Below, piece after piece: positions 52,809 through 56,126 of a DNA stretch of 56,126 nt. Made by a program: the position numbers and the translations under genes. The notes under the pieces were generated by a model that did not search any database, was not told the DNA's origin, and saw only the letters and a program-made list of their open reading frames with translations. Numbering within the stretch: the first letter of the stretch is position 1; each line of letters opens with the position of its first letter. Origin of the DNA: Paenirhodobacter populi (GTDB taxonomy: Bacteria > Pseudomonadota > Alphaproteobacteria > Rhodobacterales > Rhodobacteraceae); the NCBI RefSeq assembly GCF_004022215.1, contig NZ_SAUZ01000027.1, positions 1 through 56,126 on the forward strand, given 5' to 3'.

Positions 52809-53638
52809 TCGACATGCTTCTTTCCCCCTTCCAGTTCGGCTTCATGAGGAACGCCTTCTGGATCGCCGCGATGGTGGCGGTGCCCACGGCGCTGCTGTCC
52901 TGCTTTCTGGTGCTGAAGGGCTGGGCGCTGATGGGCGATGCGGTCAGTCACGCCGTCCTGCCGGGCATCGTGCTGGCCTATATCACCGGCATTCCCCTGA
53001 TCGTCGGGGCCTTCGGTGCGGGCATGGTGACGGCGCTGGCGACCGGCTATCTGGCCGACAACAGTCGGGTCAAGCGCGACACGGTGATGGGTGTCGTCTA
53101 TTCGGGCATGTTCGGCGCGGGCGTGGTGCTTTACACCTCGATCACCTCGGACGCGCATCTGGACCATATCCTGTTCGGAAATATGCTCGGGGTGGAACCC
53201 GATGACCTTTGGACGGCGGGGATCATCTCGCTGTTCGTGACCGTGGCATTGGCGCTGAAATGGAAGGATCTGATGCTTCAGGCCTTCGATCCGGCGCAGG
53301 CGCAGGCCTCGGGTCTGCCGGTCGGACTGCTGCATTATGGTCTTCTGGCCATCCTGTCGCTGACGATCGTGGCGACGCTTTCCGCGACGGGGCTGATCCT
53401 TGCCGTGGGGCTCTTGATCGCGCCCGGCGCGATCGCCTTTCTGATCACGCGCAGCTTCGGCCATATGCTGGTCGTGGCCTCGGTGGTCTGTCTGATCGCG
53501 ATGCTGACCGGAGTCTATGTCAGCTTCTTCCTCGACAGCGCGCCCGCCCCCACGATCATCCTGATCCTGACCGCCATCTTCGTCGCGGTCTTCATCCGGA
53601 AATCGTATCTCTCGCGCCAGATCGAAGCGCAGATCTGA
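52805..53638 (+). CDS. sitD: Mn/Fe ABC transporter permease, second
   Basis: A 277-residue ABC-3-type permease, paralogous to SitC: LLSCFLVLKGWALMGDAVSH then AVLPGIVLAY, and LLIAPGAIAFLITRSFG. Start ATG 52805 overlaps the sitC stop. Two different permeases are normal for SitABCD. The operon ends here and is followed by a convergent truncated gene. Confidence 0.92.
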   Translation: MIDMLLSPFQFGFMRNAFWIAAMVAVPTALLSCFLVLKGWALMGDAVSHAVLPGIVLAYITGIPLIVGAFGAGMVTALATGYLADNSRVKRDTVMGVVYSGMFGAGVVLYTSITSDAHLDHILFGNMLGVEPDDLWTAGIISLFVTVALALKWKDLMLQAFDPAQAQASGLPVGLLHYGLLAILSLTIVATLSATGLILAVGLLIAPGAIAFLITRSFGHMLVVASVVCLIAMLTGVYVSFFLDSAPAPTIILILTAIFVAVFIRKSYLSRQIEAQI

Positions 53639-53639
53639 A

Positions 53640-53896
53640 ACCCACGTGGCGCCGCGCAAGCCCGTAAGATACGCTTGGTTCCGGTGCCCCAAGGGCGCCG
53701 GTTAAGGCCAGGAAGCCTGCGATATCGTCGATCGCTTCCTCGCCCCGGTGCGCGCCGACATGAAAGCCTTTGTCGATCCCTTCGCCCAGCCGGACGACCC
53801 GGATCGGCAGGCCGGTGCCCTCTTTGCGCAGGATCCGGTCGGACATCGCGACCGCATCAGAGGTCGGATACGTGTCAGCACCCGATAACGCGCTAA
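53640..53896 (-). pseudogene. Unidentified gene, 3' portion, truncated by an insertion sequence
   Basis: On the minus strand a frame enters from the IS427 edge as ADTYPTSDAVAMSDRILRKE, then GTGLPIRVVRLGEGIDKGFH and VGAHRGEEAIDDIAGFLALT. It carries on into the end of sitD in antisense, so its true stop is uncertain. The composition is protein-like but I do not recognise the family. Its 5' part is missing where the IS427 element begins (53905). Confidence 0.5.
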
Positions 53897-53904
53897 ACTA
53901 TTTA

Positions 53905-54724
53905 GGGCGTGTTAACGCCACCTGACCTACGGCATCCATGCTATCCCTTTGGAATGAATGAGATAAGCGAAGCGCAATACGAGTTGATCCGCCTCTATCT
54001 GCCGGTGCAGCGGGGCAATGTGCGGATCTCCAATCTGACGATGATCAACGCGGTGCTCCATATCGCCGAAAACGACTGCAAGTGGCGAGCCTTGCCTCCC
54101 CGGTTTGGGAATTGGCGCACGATCTACACCCGCCTGCGTCGTTGGGCCGAGGCCGGCGTGCTTGACCGGCTGTTCGCGGCCCTGCAGGAGCATCGGCTGA
54201 TCCGGATCCGGGTCGAATGCCTCGGCCTCGACAGCACCTCGGTCAAGGTTCACCCGGATGGCACGGGGGGCGCCGAAAAAAGAGGCTACAAGCCATCGGA
54301 AAATCTCGCGGAGGATGGAGCGCCAAGGTTCACCTGGTTGCTGCGGATACTCGAACGGCCCTGACATTCAGCCTTTCCGGCGGGCAGGCCCATGATGCAC
54401 CGGAAGGGCGGGCCTTGCTTCGGGGCTGGAAAAGGCCGCTGTCCGGCGTGCCCATGCTGATGGATCGCGCCTATGAAGGCGAAGAAACCCGACAGCTTGT
54501 TCTCGACCTCGGGTTTGAACCGGTCGCTCCACCCAAAATGAACCGCAAGGAACTCCGGGAATACGACCGCGACCTCTACAAGCGCCGCAACGAGGTCGAA
54601 AAGCTGTTCCGCAGACTGAAAGGCTACCGCCGCATCTTTTCACGTTTCGAAAAGCTCGATCTCATGTTCCGGGCCTTCCTGAACTTCGTTCTCATCGCTG
54701 ACATGCTCAAGCGTTAACACGCCC
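53905..54724 (+). mobile_element. IS5-family (IS427 group) insertion sequence, apparently complete
   Basis: An 820 bp element bounded by the inverted repeat GGGCGTGTTAACG and flanked by a TA duplication (53903-53904 and 54725-54726), the target preference of the IS427 group. It contains two overlapping transposase frames. The left flank is the truncated gene; the right flank is the stop codon of an IS481 transposase. Confidence 0.9.
53954..54717 (+). CDS. IS427-group transposase, made by -1 frameshifting
   Basis: OrfA (53954-54364) starts MNEISEAQYELIRLYLPVQR and contains CKWRALPPRFGNWRTIYTRL and LDSTSVKVHPDGTG with the first Asp. OrfB (frame -1, to 54717) gives SRGGWSAKVHLVAADTRTAL, MLMDRAYEGEETRQ (second Asp) and YKRRNEVEKLFRRLKGYRRI (third acidic residue). 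The frames meet at a GCCGAAAAAAGAG slippery site (about 54278-54284), the usual programmed frameshift of this group. The catalytic DDE set is intact after the shift, so the element may be active. Confidence 0.88.
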
Positions 54725-55510
54725 TAGCTGTTCAGTCCCGGCATCTGGTGGATCGGGTTTGGGATGAATCTGTCTGGCTCTGATGTCCAGATCTTGCAGA
54801 TGTATTCGTATGGCGTGAGACCGCCGAGGGTCTTGAGCCTTCGAGCGAAGTTGTAGGCCGCCATGAAGTCTGCGAGGTGCGTTTGAAGCTGGGCATGGCT
54901 GTCGTAATGGAAGCGCTTGACGGTCGCGTCCTTGATCGTGCGGTTCATCCGTTCGACCTGGCCGTTGGTCCAGGGAAGGTTGGGCCTGGTCAGCCTGTGC
55001 TCGATCCCGTTTGCCTCGCAGAGTTGAAGGGGACCGTGGCCCCGGTGGGGCCGCGTAAGCCCCGGAAACGGCGAAGCGCATCGGCCGGGAGTAGATGGTG
55101 TTCCGGTGCCGGGGCTGCTCTGCGAACTGGATCCCGTTGTCGGTGAGAATGGTGTGGACCTGGCAAGGCACAGCTTCGAGCATGTATTGCAGGAATTCCC
55201 AGGCTGTCTTCCTGTCAGCCTTGTCGGCCAGTTGGGTCACGGCGCACTTGCTCGTCCGGTCAATGCCGGCGAACAAATATAGCTTTCCTTCAGCGGTCTG
55301 TACCTTGGCGATGTCGATGTGGAAGAAGCCGATCGGGTAGCGTTTGAACCTCGACCGCTTCGGCTTGTCGCCCTCCACATCAGGCAGGCGCGAGATGCCA
55401 TGCCGTTGCAGGCACCGGTGCAGTGCGGATCTGGTCAGGTGGGGGATAGACGGTTGCAGTGCGTAAAGGCAGTCTATAGCGCGACGATCAGGGTGAGACG
55501 TGCGCGTCAA
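54724..55510 (-). pseudogene. IS481-family transposase, truncated and split by a hairpin insertion
   Basis: On the minus strand the catalytic core reads DCLYALQPSIPHLTRSALHR, IGFFHIDIAKVQTAEGKLYL and HTILTDNGIQFAEQPRHRNT up to PMRF. There the hairpin element (55030-55063) breaks the frame. The rest, CEANGIEHRL-like through MNRTIKDATVKRFHYDSHAQ and AYNFARRLKTLGGLTPYEYI, continues in another frame to TAG at 54724. The N-terminal HTH part is absent (junction near 55490). A fragment holding just that N-terminus lies at 14529. Confidence 0.85.
55030..55063. repeat. Short hairpin element, copy 2
   Basis: GGGACCGT, stem arm GGCCCC, loop GGT, arm GGGGCC, then GCGTAAGCCC, identical to copy 1 outside the stem. 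The inner stem bases differ but still pair (TGC/GCA in copy 1, CCC/GGG here), and the same T-G wobble is kept. The copy may extend to 55072 with GAAG on both sides (55026-55029, 55073-55076). Removing it does not exactly restore the transposase frame. Confidence 0.6.
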
Positions 55511-55523
55511 TCAAGATGAGATT

Positions 55524-56027
55524 CTACGTCGCAGTGAGACCGAGGTTACCATTTTGATTGTCTCTTGCAACCTCGTCGTCGCCTTCTGATTGTCGCGGCG
55601 CGTCAATCCCTGGCGTGTTCTTGATTGTCGCGAATGCCGCGGGCCTTCCTCTCTGCCGCTTTGCCTCGATGGCCGATCGCCGCCTGTAGCTTTCAACGTT
55701 CATCTCGAAGATGGTGGCATGATGAACCAGCCGGTCAACGGCTGCGAGCGTCATGGCCGGGTCAGGGAAGACCCTGTTCCATTCGCCGAAGGGCTGGTTG
55801 GCGGTGATCATAATGGAGCGCCGCTCGTATCGGGCCGAGATGAGCTCGAAGAGAACGCTGGTTTCGGCCTGATCCTTGGTGACATAGGCCAGGTCATCGA
55901 GGATCAGCAGGTCGAACTTGTCGAGCTTCGCGATGGCGGCCTCGAGCAGCAGGTCACGCCACTGCTTGATCTGGTTCGGATGCACGTCGAACTCTTGCGT
56001 GAGAACGGCGGTGCGAAATTGGTCCAC
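55524..56027 (-). pseudogene. Chimeric frame: IS3 OrfA piece fused to IS21 IstB fragment
   Basis: The first about 32 residues (FRTAVLTQEFDVHPNQIKQW, RDLLLEA) match the HTH of an IS3-family OrfA. From AIAKLDKFDLLILDDLAYVT on, it is IstB, the IS21 helper ATPase: Walker B LILDDL, then RYERRSIMITANQPFGEWNR and HHATIFEMNVESYRRR. The P-loop half of IstB is missing. The fusion is in frame, made by an IS-IS junction near 55930, and cannot be a working helper. A downstream tail (to 55524) has no similarity. Confidence 0.7.
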
Positions 56028-56126
56028 GGAAGCGGCGGCCTGATGCTGCTGCGGGCGGCGTAAAAGTCGTCCAGTTTTCCCTTTCTGCGGTAGCAGGGAG
56101 GGCGTGGGGATTTACAGCGTGGAGCT

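Noticed and set aside
51821-53638. 605-codon frame that would fuse sitC and sitD
   Set aside because: The first half is an out-of-frame reading of sitB and sitC; sitD begins at ATG 52805 with an ATGA overlap.
1-56126. CRISPR arrays, tRNA and rRNA genes
   Set aside because: No regularly spaced direct repeats or recognisable tRNA/rRNA sequence were seen on either strand; a covariance-model scan would settle tRNAs.

Overview
The window looks like an accessory region, possibly a plasmid, chromid or genomic island, from a high-GC alphaproteobacterium of the Paracoccaceae (Paracoccus or a close relative). The inference rests on GC-rich codon use, a pseudoazurin, two Irr-like Fur-family regulators with an HHH motif, TRAP transporters, and many IS5, IS110, IS256, IS481, IS21 and IS3 remnants. 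I saw no rRNA, tRNA, ribosomal protein, replication or CRISPR locus. Almost every intact gene concerns uptake or handling of nutrients and metals: siderophore iron, cobalamin, manganese, nickel or cobalt, and sulfur or peptide-like compounds.

Layout. 1-1685: IS debris and an HTH gene split by an in-frame stop. 1774-6534: AraC regulator divergent from a TonB siderophore receptor and a periplasmic esterase. 6535-7432: IS110 pseudogene. 7517-11756: cobalamin riboswitch, a short MetE-type methyltransferase and a complete TRAP transporter. 11790-12720: back-to-back transposase fragments. 12951-14361: PRC-barrel protein and a VapBC-type toxin-antitoxin pair with a palindromic operator. 14984-33370: a roughly 18 kb co-oriented block with a sulfonate-type ABC transporter, a VOC protein, an LLM monooxygenase, two CMD/AhpD-like proteins, an M20 peptidase and two complete oligopeptide-type ABC systems. 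33474-33542: IS21-type end repeats.

34033-43014 is the metal and redox region. It holds a DUF1007 plus NicO nickel/cobalt exporter pair and a frameshifted phosphoglycerate mutase. It also has a compact operon of an HMA-like protein, three small glycine-rich membrane proteins and a P1B-type ATPase without a CPC motif, which I interpret as a ferrosome (Fez)-like iron-storage system. AhpC, a winged-helix protein, a PNPOx-like protein, a CGHC-tailed helical protein and two tandem Irr-like regulators lie on the opposite strand.

43887-45296 is a sugar-porter MFS gene. 45780-49385 (minus strand) is a cobalamin-riboswitch operon, btuFCD, ending in a pseudoazurin gene. 49464-53638 is a Mur/Fur regulator divergent from sitABCD-type Mn/Fe uptake. 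53640-56126 is a truncated gene overrun by IS427-type, IS481, IS21 and IS3 sequences.

Two signals cut across genes. A short operator, TGCRA-N5-TYGCA, occurs at least five times, only in front of the Fez-like operon, the second Irr gene and the mur/sit divergon, which suggests a common metal regulon. A roughly 33-43 bp hairpin element occurs twice, each time inside a transposase gene, with compensatory stem changes between copies.
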